From Pseudoxanthomonas sp. (GTDB lineage Bacteria; Pseudomonadota; Gammaproteobacteria; Xanthomonadales; Xanthomonadaceae), in assembly GCF_035999195.1 (NCBI RefSeq), contig NZ_DASYGY010000001.1, positions 60,951 to 124,950 of the forward strand: a stretch of 64,000 nucleotides of DNA. The letters run 5' to 3'. A program made the translations under genes and the position numbers. How positions within the stretch are numbered: position 1 is the first letter of the stretch; every line of letters begins with the position of its first letter. Under the pieces are notes generated by a model that did no database searches, was not told the origin of the DNA, and worked only from the letters and a program-made list of their open reading frames with translations. Below, piece after piece: positions 26,947 through 35,698 of this stretch.

Positions 26947-27168
26947 TCATTGGGACAGCTTGTGGAGCAGGGTGCGGCGGCTGCGCATCACCTGTTCCGC
27001 CACCTCCATCTGCTCGGCGAGGGTGGGGTCGTACACCGTCAGGCGGATGCCGTCGGGCGTTTCGAGCGCGTGCAGCTCATCGCCCTTGTCCAGACGGAGG
27101 CGAGACAGGAGTTCCTTGGGCAGGATGACGCCGGCGGAGTTGCCGACCGTGGTGATCTTGAGCTTCAT
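26947..27168 (-). CDS. AbrB/MazE-type antitoxin partner of Doc
   Basis: The 73-residue protein is almost entirely a SpoVT/AbrB DNA-binding domain (MKLKITTVGNSAGVILPKELLSRLRLDKGDELHALETPDG) with a short helical tail. GGAGG precedes the ATG at 27168, and a 16-bp AT-rich palindrome lies 18 bp upstream, consistent with autorepression. Doc toxins are most often paired with Phd-type antitoxins; an AbrB-type partner is a known alternative arrangement. Confidence 0.88.
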   Translation of the reverse strand: MKLKITTVGNSAGVILPKELLSRLRLDKGDELHALETPDGIRLTVYDPTLAEQMEVAEQVMRSRRTLLHKLSQ

Positions 27169-27185
27169 GGCTGCCCTCCTGTTGT

Positions 27186-27201
27186 TATAACCATGGTTAT
27201 A
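27186..27201. promoter_or_regulatory. palindromic operator candidate for AbrB-Doc operon
   Basis: The perfect 16-bp palindrome TATAACCATGGTTATA is strikingly AT-rich for this genome. It lies upstream of the antitoxin ATG at -10 region distance, so it probably combines operator and promoter elements. Confidence 0.55.
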
Positions 27202-27260
27202 TTGAAGTGCAGGAAGCGTGGAAGCAAGCCGCAGATCGTTCTCGCCATGTGAGACCTTGA

Positions 27261-27278
27261 GGTGTACAAATGTACACC
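27261..27278. promoter_or_regulatory. LexA2 box (SOS operator)
   Basis: The palindrome GGTGTACA-AA-TGTACACC contains TGTACAAATGTACA, the pattern described for the xanthomonad LexA2 repressor. It ends 1 bp before the lexA2 ATG, so bound repressor would cover the initiation region and control the whole cassette. Confidence 0.8.
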
Positions 27279-27279
27279 C

Positions 27280-27885
27280 ATGAACCCTGTCGACCTGCCC
27301 CCCCAACGTGCCGCCGTCCTGACCTTCCTGCGCCGGGAGCTGGCGGCCGGGCGCGCGCCCAGTCTGGCGGACATCGCCACGGCGTTCGGCTTCGCATCGC
27401 GCAACGCCGCTCAGAAGCACGTGCAGGCGCTGGTCGCCGACGGCCTGCTGGAACAGGCCCCGGGCCAGAAGCGCGGCCTGCGCCTGCCCGGGGGCATGGC
27501 CGACCTGTTGCCGCTGCCGGTACTGGGCCGGGTGGCCGCCGGCCAGCCGATCGGCGCCGACATCGGCCTGGACGAACAGCTGTGGCTGGACCGCCGGCTG
27601 TTCTCGCCGCAGCCGGATTACCTGCTGAAGGTGCAGGGCGATTCGATGATCGACGACGGCATCGTCGACGGCGACCTGGTCGGTGTGCACCGCACGCCGG
27701 AGGCGCGCGACGGACAGACTGTCGTCGCGCGCATCGACGGCGAGTTGACCATCAAGCGCCTGCAGCGCGGCAGCCGCCGCATCCGCCTCCTGCCGCGCAA
27801 TCCCGCGCATGCACCCATCGACGTGCAGCCTGGACAGGACTTCGCCATCGAAGGCGTCTACTGCGGCCTGGTGCGGCGCGGCTGA
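27280..27885 (+). CDS. lexA2: LexA-type SOS repressor (LexA2) of the mutagenesis cassette
   Basis: The 201-residue repressor-protease has a winged-helix DNA-binding domain (LADIATAFGFASRNAAQKHVQALVADGLLE). The LexA latent protease follows, with cleavage site LGRVAAGQPIGA (Ala-Gly), catalytic Ser in GDSMIDDGIVDGDLVGV and Lys in VVARIDGELTIKRL. The recognition helix is atypical for E. coli LexA, fitting the non-canonical box directly upstream. The ATG at 27280 lies right after the operator with no Shine-Dalgarno, so the message may be leaderless; a GTG at 27262 is inside the operator. imuA starts 1 bp after the stop. Confidence 0.9.
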   Translation: MNPVDLPPQRAAVLTFLRRELAAGRAPSLADIATAFGFASRNAAQKHVQALVADGLLEQAPGQKRGLRLPGGMADLLPLPVLGRVAAGQPIGADIGLDEQLWLDRRLFSPQPDYLLKVQGDSMIDDGIVDGDLVGVHRTPEARDGQTVVARIDGELTIKRLQRGSRRIRLLPRNPAHAPIDVQPGQDFAIEGVYCGLVRRG

Positions 27886-27886
27886 C

Positions 27887-28513
27887 ATGGGTGCCGTCGT
27901 CGCCCTCGATACGCTGCTGGCCGCGCGCACGCTGTGGCATGCCGGGCGCAGCGCGACCATCGCCGCCGACGGCGAACCCACCGGCCACGACGCGCTCGAC
28001 GCGCTGCTGCCGCAGGGCGGTTGGCCGCGACGCGCGCTGACCGAACTCCTGCTGCCGGCCGATGGCGTGGGCGAACTGGCGCTGCTGCTGCCCACGCTGG
28101 CAAGACTCACGCAGGCCGGCAGTCCGGTGGCGGTGGTCGCGCCGCCGTACATCCCGTATGCGCCGGCATGGCAGGCCGCGGGCGTGGAGCTGTCCCATCT
28201 CGAGATCGTCGAGGCCGCGCCGCGCGATGCGCTGTGGGCCTTCGAGCAATGTCTGCGCAGTGGTGCCTGCGCGGCCGTGCTTGGGTGGCCGGTGCACGCC
28301 GACGGGCCTGCACTGCGGCGTCTGCAGGTGGCGGCCGACAGCGGCGAGTGCCTGGGCTTCGCGCTGCGCGACCGTCGCCACGCCGCCAATCCATCGGCTG
28401 CGGCGTTGCGGTTGGAAGCGGTGCACGATGCCCAGGGGCGCACGCATTGGCAGGTGCGCAAATGCCGCGGCGGGCCGGCGCCCGCGCAATCGTTCGCGCT
28501 GGTCGCGCATTGA
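27887..28513 (+). CDS. imuA: ImuA, SulA/RecA-like mutagenesis protein
   Basis: The 208-residue protein of the ImuA (SulA2/RecA-like) family accompanies ImuB and DnaE2 in damage-induced mutagenesis. It shows the conserved N-terminus (LWHAGR...GHDALDALLPQGGWPRRALTELLL) and VAVVAPPYIPYAPAWQAAGVEL. The Walker A of true RecA is not preserved (LPQGGWPR). It starts 1 bp after lexA2, with imuB 9 bp downstream, so all are in one operon under the LexA2 box. Confidence 0.88.
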   Translation: MGAVVALDTLLAARTLWHAGRSATIAADGEPTGHDALDALLPQGGWPRRALTELLLPADGVGELALLLPTLARLTQAGSPVAVVAPPYIPYAPAWQAAGVELSHLEIVEAAPRDALWAFEQCLRSGACAAVLGWPVHADGPALRRLQVAADSGECLGFALRDRRHAANPSAAALRLEAVHDAQGRTHWQVRKCRGGPAPAQSFALVAH

Positions 28514-28522
28514 GGCCCACCG

Positions 28523-29941
28523 ATGCTCTGGGCCTGTGTACTGCTGCCGCAGCTGGCGCTGGACGCCGTCCTCCGGCGCCTGCCTGATCCCGATGCGCCG
28601 CTGGCGCTGGTCGGCGGATCCGCGCAGCTGCGCACCCTGCAGGCGGTGAATGCATCGGCCGCACAGGCTGGCCTGCGGGCGGGCATGCGCCTGACCGCCG
28701 CGCATGCGCTGCTGCCGGAGTTCGCGATGGTCGAACACGACCCGCAGGCCGAAGTCCGCTGGCAGCGCTTCCTCGCCGCGTGGGCGTACCGGCACAGCTC
28801 GCTGGTCAGCGCACAGTGGCCGGGCTGCATCGTGCTGGAGGTGCGGGCGAGTTTCCAACTGCTCGGACCCTGGCCGCGCATCGAGGCGCGGCTGCGCGAA
28901 GAGCTGGGCCAGCTCGGTTTCCAGCACCGCATCGCGCTGGCGCCAACGCCGCGCGCGGCGCATGTGTTCGCCGGCCTGCGCGATGGCCTGGCGGTGATGC
29001 AGGCCGAGGCGATGGCCGATCTGCTGGATCGCGTGCCGGTGCGGCGTGCGCGCCTGCCGGAGGACAATGGCGAGCGCCTGCACCGCATGGGCATCCGCGA
29101 CCTGCGCACGCTGCGCGGACTGCCGCGCGACAGTCTGCGCCGCCGCTTCGGCCTGCCGGTGCTGGAGCACCTGGACCGGCTGTACGGGCAGGCCGACGAC
29201 CCGCTGGCGTACTACGCGCCGCCGGACCACTTCGACGCCCGCATCGAACTGGGCTACGAAGTCGAAAGCCACATGGCGCTGCTGTTCCTGCTGCGTCGGC
29301 TGATCGGCGACCTGTGTACGTATCTGTCCATCCGCGACGGTGGCGTGCAGCGCTTCGTGCTGCGGCTGGAACACGAGGCCGGGCACACCGATGTCGACGT
29401 CGGCCTGCTCGCCGCCGAGCGCGAACCGGCGATGCTGTTCGAGCTGACCCGCAACCGGCTGGAACGCGTGCAGATCGACCGGCCGGTGGTCGGCGTGCGG
29501 CTGCTGGCGCGCGAGCTGCCGCCGTTCGTGCCGGCTGCACGCGACCTGTTCGATACGCGCCCGCAGCAGCAGCTGCCCTGGCCGCAGCTGCGCGAACGCC
29601 TGCGCGCGCGCCTGCGCGACGAGGCCGTGCACCGCGTGGCGCCTGCCGGCGATCCGCGCCCCGAACGCGCCTGGCGACGCGTGCAGGGCGATGGCGAGCG
29701 CATTCCCGCCGCGCCGGTGCGTCCGCCGCGACCGGCCTGGCTGCTGCCACAGCCGGTGCCGCTGCGCGATCCGCATCCGCGCATCGTCTCCGGGCCGGAG
29801 CGGCTGGAAAGCGGCTGGTGGGACGGCGAGGACGCGCGCCGCGATTACTACGTGCTGGAAACCTCGCAGGGCCAGCGCGCCTGGGCGTTCGCGCCGCCGG
29901 GCGAACAGGGCGGCTGGATGCTGCACGGGTGGTTCGCATGA
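28523..29941 (+). CDS. imuB: ImuB, Y-family polymerase-like protein
   Basis: This 472-residue Y-family-like protein lacks the catalytic acidic residues of DinB (N-terminus MLWACVLLPQLALDAVLRRL) and serves as an adaptor recruiting DnaE2 to the replication fork. The helix-hairpin-helix segment LHRMGIRDLRTLRGLPRDSLRRRFG is visible. Residues 350-353 (QLPW) form a plausible beta-clamp-binding motif, comparable to the QLPLW-type motif of other ImuB proteins. Its stop overlaps the dnaE2 start (ATGA). Confidence 0.9.
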   Translation: MLWACVLLPQLALDAVLRRLPDPDAPLALVGGSAQLRTLQAVNASAAQAGLRAGMRLTAAHALLPEFAMVEHDPQAEVRWQRFLAAWAYRHSSLVSAQWPGCIVLEVRASFQLLGPWPRIEARLREELGQLGFQHRIALAPTPRAAHVFAGLRDGLAVMQAEAMADLLDRVPVRRARLPEDNGERLHRMGIRDLRTLRGLPRDSLRRRFGLPVLEHLDRLYGQADDPLAYYAPPDHFDARIELGYEVESHMALLFLLRRLIGDLCTYLSIRDGGVQRFVLRLEHEAGHTDVDVGLLAAEREPAMLFELTRNRLERVQIDRPVVGVRLLARELPPFVPAARDLFDTRPQQQLPWPQLRERLRARLRDEAVHRVAPAGDPRPERAWRRVQGDGERIPAAPVRPPRPAWLLPQPVPLRDPHPRIVSGPERLESGWWDGEDARRDYYVLETSQGQRAWAFAPPGEQGGWMLHGWFA

Positions 29942-32900
29942 GTTGGGATGACGCGGTGGACGGCGTCGACCGCGACACGCCGGGCGGGCGTCCGCCGCGC
30001 GCGTGGGAGGTCGCACAGCGCCTGCGCCTGTCGGTGGCGGCCAACGACGACACGCCGCGCGAGGATGCATGGCCGGCGTACGCGGAACTGCATTGCCTGT
30101 CGGACTTTTCGTTCCTGCGCGGGGCGGCCAGCGCGGAGGAGCTGTTCGAGCGCGCGCGCGATCTTGGTTACGCGGCGCTGGCGATCACCGACGAGTGCTC
30201 GCTGGCCGGCATCGTGCGCGGCTGGGAAGCGTCGCGCGTGACCGGCGTGGATCTCATCGTCGGCAGCGAGTTCCTGCTGACCTGCGGACTGAAATGCGTG
30301 CTGCTGGTGGAAACCGCCGCCGGCTACACGCGGCTGTGCGAACTGATCACCACGGCGCGGCGTGCGGTCGACAAGAAGGGCTACCGGCTGACGCGGCAGG
30401 ACGTGGCGCGCATCGTGTCCGATGTCGATCCACTGGTCTGCGGCCTGTTCGCGCTATGGCTGCCGTCGCAGCACATCGACGATGGGGAAGGACGCTGGTT
30501 GCAGTCGGTCTTCGGCGAACGCGCCCATCTGGCGGTGGAACTGCACCGCGAACAGGACGATGCGGCACGGCTTGCGGGCCTGCTGGACACCGCCGCACGC
30601 CTTGGCATGACGCCGGTGGCCACCGGCGACGTGCACATGGACGTCCGCCGTCGCCGCGCGCTGCAGGACACGATGACCGCGATCCGCCACGTCACCCCGC
30701 TGGCCGACTGCGGAGCGCACCTGTTCCGCAACGGCGAGCGCCACCTGCGCACGCGGCGGGCACTGGGCAACATCTATCCGCACGATCTGCTCGATGCGGC
30801 GGTGCAGTTGTCGCGCCGCTGCACCTTCGATCTCAAGCGCGACCTCCACTATCGGTACCCGGTCGAACTGGTGCCGCAGGGGCACACGCCGACCACCTGG
30901 CTGCGCGCACTGACGGAGCGCGGCATGTGCGAGCGCTGGCCGGAAGGGACGCCGCCATCCGTCGTCGTGCAGATCGACGGTGAGCTGGCGCTGATCGAAA
31001 AGCTGAAGTACGAAGCGTTCTTCCTGACCGTGGAGGACATCGTCCGCTTCGCCAAGGAGCGGAACATCCTGTGCCAGGGGCGCGGCTCGTCGGCGAATTC
31101 CGCCGTCTGTTTCGCGCTGGGCATCACCGTGGTCAACCCTGCGGAGAGTCGCCTGCTGATGGCGCGCTTCCTGTCCGAGGAGCGCAACGAGCCGCCCGAC
31201 ATCGACGTGGACTTCGAGCACGAACGCCGCGAGGAAGTGCTGCAGTACGTCTATGGCAAGTACGGCCGCCACCGCGCCGCGCTCGCCGCCACGGTGATCC
31301 GCTACCGCGGCAAGAGCGCCGTGCGCGACGTGGCCAAGGCGTTCGGCCTGCCGCCGGACCAGATCGCGCTGCTGGCCGACTGCTACGGCTGGGGCAACGG
31401 CGAGGCGCCGATGGAACAGCGCCTGCGCGAGGCCGGCTTCGATCCGGACAACCCGTTGATCCGGCGCGTGCTGGCGGTGACCGACCAGCTGCGCGACCAC
31501 CCGCGCCACCTGTCGCAGCACGTGGGCGGCTTCGTGATCGGCGATGCACCACTGTCGACGGTGGTGCCGGTGGAAAACGCCTCGATGGACGAGCGCACCA
31601 TCATCCAGTGGGACAAGGACGACCTGGAGACGATGGGCCTGCTCAAGGTCGATTGCCTGGCGCTGGGCATGCTGACCTGCATCAGGAAGGCGCTGGACCT
31701 GGTGGAGACGCATCGCGGCTACCGGCCCGACATCGCCAGGCTGCCGAAGGAGGACGAAGCCTCCACGTTCGCGATGATCCAGGCGGCGGATACCGTCGGC
31801 GTCTTCCAGATCGAATCGCGTGCACAGATGAGCATGCTGCCGCGACTGAAGCCGACGACCTTCTACGATCTGGTGGTGGAAGTGGCGATCGTGCGGCCCG
31901 GGCCCATCCAGGGTGGCATGGTGCATCCCTACCTGCGCCGCCGTCAGGGCAAGGACCCGGTGACGTATCCGTCGGAAGGCGTCAAGGAGATCCTCGGCAA
32001 GACGCTGGGCATCCCGCTGTTCCAGGAGCAGGTGATGGAGCTGGTGATCCATGCCGGCTACACGCCGTCGCAGGCCGACGGCCTGCGACGCTCCATGGCG
32101 GCCTGGCGGCGTGGCGGCGACATGGAACCGCACCGCCTGCGCATCCGTCAGCTGATGCTGGAGAAACACTATTCGCCGGAGTTCATCGACCAGATCTTCG
32201 AGCAGATCAAGGGCTTCGGCTCCTACGGCTTTCCGCAGAGCCATGCCGCCTCGTTCGCCAAGCTGGTCTACATCAGCTGCTGGCTCAAGCGCCATGAGCC
32301 GGCGGCGTTCGCCTGCGCGCTGCTCAATGCGCAGCCGATGGGCTTCTATTCGGCCAGCCAGATTGTGCAGGACGCGCGGCGGGAGAAGGGCGGGCGCGTG
32401 GCGATCGAGGTGCGGCCGGTCGACGTGCTGCACAGCGACTGGGACAACACGCTGGAAGGCGGATACGCACGACGCGGCGTCGACGACGGCGGGCAGCCGG
32501 CGTTGCGGCTCGGATTCCGCCAGGTCGGCGGGCTGTCGGAAGCGGCGGGGAGGGCGATCATGGCCGCGCGTGCGCAACGCGCCTTCACCGATGTACGCGA
32601 CCTGTGCCTGCGCGCCCGTCTCGACGAGAAAGCGCGTACCGCGCTGGCGGAAGCCGGCGCGCTGCAGTCGCTCGCCGGCCATCGCCATGCCGCCCGCTGG
32701 GAAATCGCCGGCATCGAACGGCAGCGTCCGCTGCTGCCGGGCAGCCCCGACGAGGACGCGATCGTCTTGCCCGCGCCGACGGCGGGCGAGGACGTGACCT
32801 CGGATTACCGCACCACCGGATTGACGCTGGGCGCACATCCGCTGTCGCTGCTGCGCGAGCGCCTGCGGCGGCAGCGCGTGGTGGATTCCCGCCAGCTGCG

Positions 32901-33198
32901 CGGACTGCCGCATGGGCGCGGGGCCTTCGTGGCGGGCATCGTCACGCAGCGGCAGCGGCCGGCCACGGCGAAGGGCACGATCTTCGTCACGCTCGAGGAC
33001 GAACACGGCATGGTCAACGTGGTGGTGTGGTCGCACGTGGCGTTGCGCGACCGCAAGGCCTTGCTCGGCTCCCGGCTGATGGCGGTGCGGGGACGCTGGG
33101 AACAGGTGGACGGCGTGGAGCACCTGATCGCGCGCCGGCTGGAGGATTTCACCGCGCTGCTCGGCGAGATCCAGCCCGACTCCCGCGATTTCCACTGA
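29938..33198 (+). CDS. dnaE2: error-prone DNA polymerase DnaE2
   Basis: This 1086-residue C-family polymerase is responsible for lesion-bypass mutagenesis with ImuAB. The PHP domain starts at YAELHCLSDFSFLRGAASAEELF. Polymerase motifs include GRGSSANSAVCFALGIT and PPDIDVDFEHERREEVLQYVYGKYG with catalytic Asp residues, and VGVFQIESRAQMSMLPRLKP. An OB-fold domain is near the C-terminus (KGTIFVTLEDEHGMVNVVVW). The ATG at 29938 overlaps the imuB stop; a frame running back to 28780 is an artefact. alkB begins 8 bp after the stop. Confidence 0.95.
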   Translation: MSWDDAVDGVDRDTPGGRPPRAWEVAQRLRLSVAANDDTPREDAWPAYAELHCLSDFSFLRGAASAEELFERARDLGYAALAITDECSLAGIVRGWEASRVTGVDLIVGSEFLLTCGLKCVLLVETAAGYTRLCELITTARRAVDKKGYRLTRQDVARIVSDVDPLVCGLFALWLPSQHIDDGEGRWLQSVFGERAHLAVELHREQDDAARLAGLLDTAARLGMTPVATGDVHMDVRRRRALQDTMTAIRHVTPLADCGAHLFRNGERHLRTRRALGNIYPHDLLDAAVQLSRRCTFDLKRDLHYRYPVELVPQGHTPTTWLRALTERGMCERWPEGTPPSVVVQIDGELALIEKLKYEAFFLTVEDIVRFAKERNILCQGRGSSANSAVCFALGITVVNPAESRLLMARFLSEERNEPPDIDVDFEHERREEVLQYVYGKYGRHRAALAATVIRYRGKSAVRDVAKAFGLPPDQIALLADCYGWGNGEAPMEQRLREAGFDPDNPLIRRVLAVTDQLRDHPRHLSQHVGGFVIGDAPLSTVVPVENASMDERTIIQWDKDDLETMGLLKVDCLALGMLTCIRKALDLVETHRGYRPDIARLPKEDEASTFAMIQAADTVGVFQIESRAQMSMLPRLKPTTFYDLVVEVAIVRPGPIQGGMVHPYLRRRQGKDPVTYPSEGVKEILGKTLGIPLFQEQVMELVIHAGYTPSQADGLRRSMAAWRRGGDMEPHRLRIRQLMLEKHYSPEFIDQIFEQIKGFGSYGFPQSHAASFAKLVYISCWLKRHEPAAFACALLNAQPMGFYSASQIVQDARREKGGRVAIEVRPVDVLHSDWDNTLEGGYARRGVDDGGQPALRLGFRQVGGLSEAAGRAIMAARAQRAFTDVRDLCLRARLDEKARTALAEAGALQSLAGHRHAARWEIAGIERQRPLLPGSPDEDAIVLPAPTAGEDVTSDYRTTGLTLGAHPLSLLRERLRRQRVVDSRQLRGLPHGRGAFVAGIVTQRQRPATAKGTIFVTLEDEHGMVNVVVWSHVALRDRKALLGSRLMAVRGRWEQVDGVEHLIARRLEDFTALLGEIQPDSRDFH

Positions 33199-33205
33199 GG
33201 CCACG

Positions 33206-33835
33206 ATGCACGCGCTGTCCACCCTTACCGACGACCTGTTCGCGCCCGCCATGGTGCGGCTGGTCGACGATGCCGAAGGCGGCATCCGCTATTGGCCGGA
33301 CGCCGTCGATCCGACTATTGCGCGCACCTGGTTCGACGCGCTGCAGGCGCGCGCGGCGTGGACGCACCTGCAGCGGCCGATGTACGACCGCATCGTCGAC
33401 GTGCCGCGGCTGCTGGCGAACTACGCCGTGGACGCCCTGCCGGACGACCTGCCGCTCGCGGCGCTGCTGGCCTGCGTGCAGGCGAAGGTGCCCGCGCCGT
33501 ATTCGCACATCGGCATGAATCTCTACCGCGACGGCCACGACAGCGTCGCCATGCATGGCGACAAGCTGCATACCGTGGCGGCCCGCCATCCGATCACCCT
33601 GGTGTCGCTGGGTGCGCCGCGGCGCATGCTGATCCGTGCGCGAGAGGGCGCGCGCGAGACGATCGCGGTGGACCTCGCACCCGGCAGCGTGCTGTCGATG
33701 AGCCACGCCTCGCAGGTCACGCACGAGCATGGCATACCCAAGACCCGCCGCGCGCAGGGGCCGCGGATCAGCGTGGTGTTCCGGGTAAGGCCGTTACCGC
33801 CAGTCGTTGGAAAGGCAGGTGTGGGAGCGACGTGA
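33206..33835 (+). CDS. alkB: AlkB-like 2-oxoglutarate/Fe(II) DNA dealkylase with REP-derived C-terminus
   Basis: The 209-residue dioxygenase probably repairs 1-methyladenine/3-methylcytosine lesions. Fe ligands are H and D in DSVAMHGDK and the distal His in THEHGIPK; the 2-oxoglutarate Arg pair is in RISVVFR. The last 13 residues (LPPVVGKAGVGAT) are abnormal: they and the stop come from an inserted repeat unit whose REP sequence supplies the TGA. Two more in-frame copies of the tail follow, the last ending in the expected FRVRPA-stop at 34299. It is 8 bp behind dnaE2, so probably SOS-controlled. Confidence 0.88.
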   Translation: MHALSTLTDDLFAPAMVRLVDDAEGGIRYWPDAVDPTIARTWFDALQARAAWTHLQRPMYDRIVDVPRLLANYAVDALPDDLPLAALLACVQAKVPAPYSHIGMNLYRDGHDSVAMHGDKLHTVAARHPITLVSLGAPRRMLIRAREGARETIAVDLAPGSVLSMSHASQVTHEHGIPKTRRAQGPRISVVFRVRPLPPVVGKAGVGAT

Positions 33836-34290
33836 GTCGCGATGAAGCGTTACAGACAGTCCATCGCGACTTGCGTCGCTCCCACGACAGGTTTTCTTGG
33901 AAAGTGAAGCAGGTGCGGTACGCCTGGCGCCTGGCAGTCTGCTGTCGATGAGCCGTGCCTCGCAGCGCACGCACGAGCATGGAATTCGGAAGACGCGGCG
34001 GGCGCAGGGGCCGCGGATCAGCGTGGTGTTCCGGGTGAGGCCGTTACCGCCAGTCGTTGCAAAGGCAGGTGTGGGAGCGACGTGAGTCGCGATGAAGCGT
34101 TACGGACAGTACATCGCGACTTACGTCGCTCCCACGACAGGTTTCCCTGGAAAGCGAGACAGGTGCGGTACGCCTGGCGCCCGGCAGCGTGTTGTCGATG
34201 AGCCACGCCTCGCAGGTCACGCACGAGCACGGCATCCCGAAGACCCGGCGGGCGCAGGGTCCGCGGATCAGCGTGGTGTTCCGGGTAAGG
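33791..34290 (+). repeat. two tandem 250-bp units: REP doublet plus duplicated alkB 3' end
   Basis: Unit 1 is 33791-34040 and unit 2 is 34041-34290, exactly 250 bp each and about 90% identical by eye. Each begins CCGTTACCGCCAGTCGTTG, holds a compact REP doublet (33820-33886; 34070-34136), and ends with a copy of the last ~130 bp of alkB. Those copies keep the reading frame: 33897-34085 from a TTG, and 34147-34299 ending in a natural stop. The array inserts precisely between alkB codons, after CCGGGTAAGG. Confidence 0.88.
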
Positions 34291-34309
34291 CCGGCATGAC
34301 GGAAACCCT

Positions 34310-34428
34310 TGTAGGAGCGACGTCAGTCGCGACCGCACGATCGCCGAGTCATGGCGCGTCATCCATGCGTTTTCAGGATGAGTGGCGGACCGACAAAATT
34401 TCCGGTCGCGACTGACGTCGCTCCTACA
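34310..34428. repeat. REPIN, GTAGGAGCGACG family (site 4)
   Basis: A full-length doublet with facing copies of GTAGGAGCGACGTCAGTCG at its two ends lies directly after the alkB-tail array and before the flgL terminator. The spacer is about 70 bp. Confidence 0.85.
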
Positions 34429-34435
34429 GTAAGCA

Positions 34436-34462
34436 CAAAAAAACGCCGCGAGATCGCGGCGT
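34436..34462 (-). terminator. intrinsic terminator of flgJKL operon
   Basis: On the minus strand a stem with 9-bp arms (ACGCCGCGA and complement) is followed by seven T. It lies 34 bp after the flgL stop. Confidence 0.85.
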
Positions 34463-34495
34463 GAGGGCAAGGACTGCTGAAAGGAAAGGACGTCG

Positions 34496-35698
34496 TCAGC
34501 CCATCAGCTTGAACAGCGACAGCTGCTGCATCTGCATGAAGACCGTCTGTGCGGCCTGCAGGGCGGAGTTTTCCATCTGGTAGCGGCCGATGGCCTCGGC
34601 CCAGTCCAGGTCGCGCAGGCCGGACAGGGTGTCCTTGAGGGTGATGTTGTTGGCTTCGCGCAGCGAGGCGGCGGTTTCGATGGCGGACAGCTGCGCGCCA
34701 CCACTGGCGCGGGCGTCGATCATCCTGCCCTGCGCGGTGCCGATGTCGCGCATGGCGCCCTGCAGGCGGTTCTGCATGGCGGCGCGCTGCGCGTCGGTGG
34801 TCGGGTTGGTGTCCAGCGTGTCGATCAGGCCCTGCACGGTGGCGAAGATGTCGCGGCTGCCCGCGGGCCCCAGCGTGAAGCTGTCGCCGTTGGCGGGCTG
34901 GCCGTCGATCCGCATCTGCGCCCCGGCGAAGGCGATGCTCTCGCCCTTCGCGTAGGTGCCCGAGGCGACCGGATTGCCACCCGCATCGAGCACCTGGTAG
35001 CTGTCGTTGGCGCCGAACGACAGGGTGTAGCTGCCGCCATCCCACACCGCGGAATCGGTGACGCTGAACGCCATCAGCAGGCCGGTGCCGGTATTGCCGC
35101 TGGCGGGCTGGCCGTCGACGCGGCCGTCGCCGGTGCGCAGCCGCAGGAAGACCTCGCTGCCGGGCAGGGTGTCGGACACGAACATGTCCGGCGCCACTTC
35201 CACCTGCCGCTGGGTCTGGTCGCCGCTGTAGATCACGTTGCCGCCGGCCAGGGCGAACGGTGCGCTGCCGTCGCTGGTGCCGCCGAACAGATAGCGGCCC
35301 GCACCATCGGTGCTGTTGGCCAGGTCCAGCAGGCCGGCATGGATCGCTTTCAGCTCGGTGCTGATCGCCTGCCGGCTGTCGTCGCCCATCGCCGCGTTGT
35401 TGGCCTGGATGACCAGTTCGTTGATGCGCGCCATCGCATCGCCCACGCGCGTGAGTGCGTTCTCCTGCAGGCCCAGGCGGTTCTGCACCGCGTTGGCGTT
35501 CTGGCCGAAGCGTTCCAGTTCGGCGACCGCGCGGTCCAGGCCCACGGCGGTGCCGGCAGCCACGGGATCGTCCTTGGCCGTCACCAGCCGCTGCCCGCTG
35601 GCGAGTTGCTGCTGCGTGTGCGCCAGTTTCGCCTGCTTGGCCAGCATCGTGTTGATCGACTGCTGGTACATCATGTTGGTGGAGATGCGGTAGTTCAT
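34496..35698 (-). CDS. flgL: flagellar hook-associated protein 3 FlgL
   Basis: The 400-residue hook-filament junction protein is exported through the flagellar type III apparatus. The flagellin-like N-terminal coiled coil MNYRISTNMMYQQSINTMLAKQAKLAHTQQQLASGQRL and the matching C-terminal helix (SLREANNITLKDTLSGLRDLDWAEAIGRYQMENSALQAAQTVF) are conserved. The variable middle forms the exposed domain. Its ATG overlaps the flgK stop by ATGA, so both are translationally coupled downstream of flgJ. Confidence 0.96.
   Translation of the reverse strand: MNYRISTNMMYQQSINTMLAKQAKLAHTQQQLASGQRLVTAKDDPVAAGTAVGLDRAVAELERFGQNANAVQNRLGLQENALTRVGDAMARINELVIQANNAAMGDDSRQAISTELKAIHAGLLDLANSTDGAGRYLFGGTSDGSAPFALAGGNVIYSGDQTQRQVEVAPDMFVSDTLPGSEVFLRLRTGDGRVDGQPASGNTGTGLLMAFSVTDSAVWDGGSYTLSFGANDSYQVLDAGGNPVASGTYAKGESIAFAGAQMRIDGQPANGDSFTLGPAGSRDIFATVQGLIDTLDTNPTTDAQRAAMQNRLQGAMRDIGTAQGRMIDARASGGAQLSAIETAASLREANNITLKDTLSGLRDLDWAEAIGRYQMENSALQAAQTVFMQMQQLSLFKLMG

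Noticed and set aside
28780..33198. 1472-codon frame that would extend dnaE2 far upstream
   Set aside because: The extra N-terminus is Ala/Arg-rich and overlaps imuB; the ATG at 29938 overlapping the imuB stop gives the normal DnaE2 start.
33897..34085. 62-codon frame starting TTG inside the alkB array, as a separate gene
   Set aside because: It is a duplicated alkB tail without its own ribosome site; kept as part of the repeat rather than called a gene.
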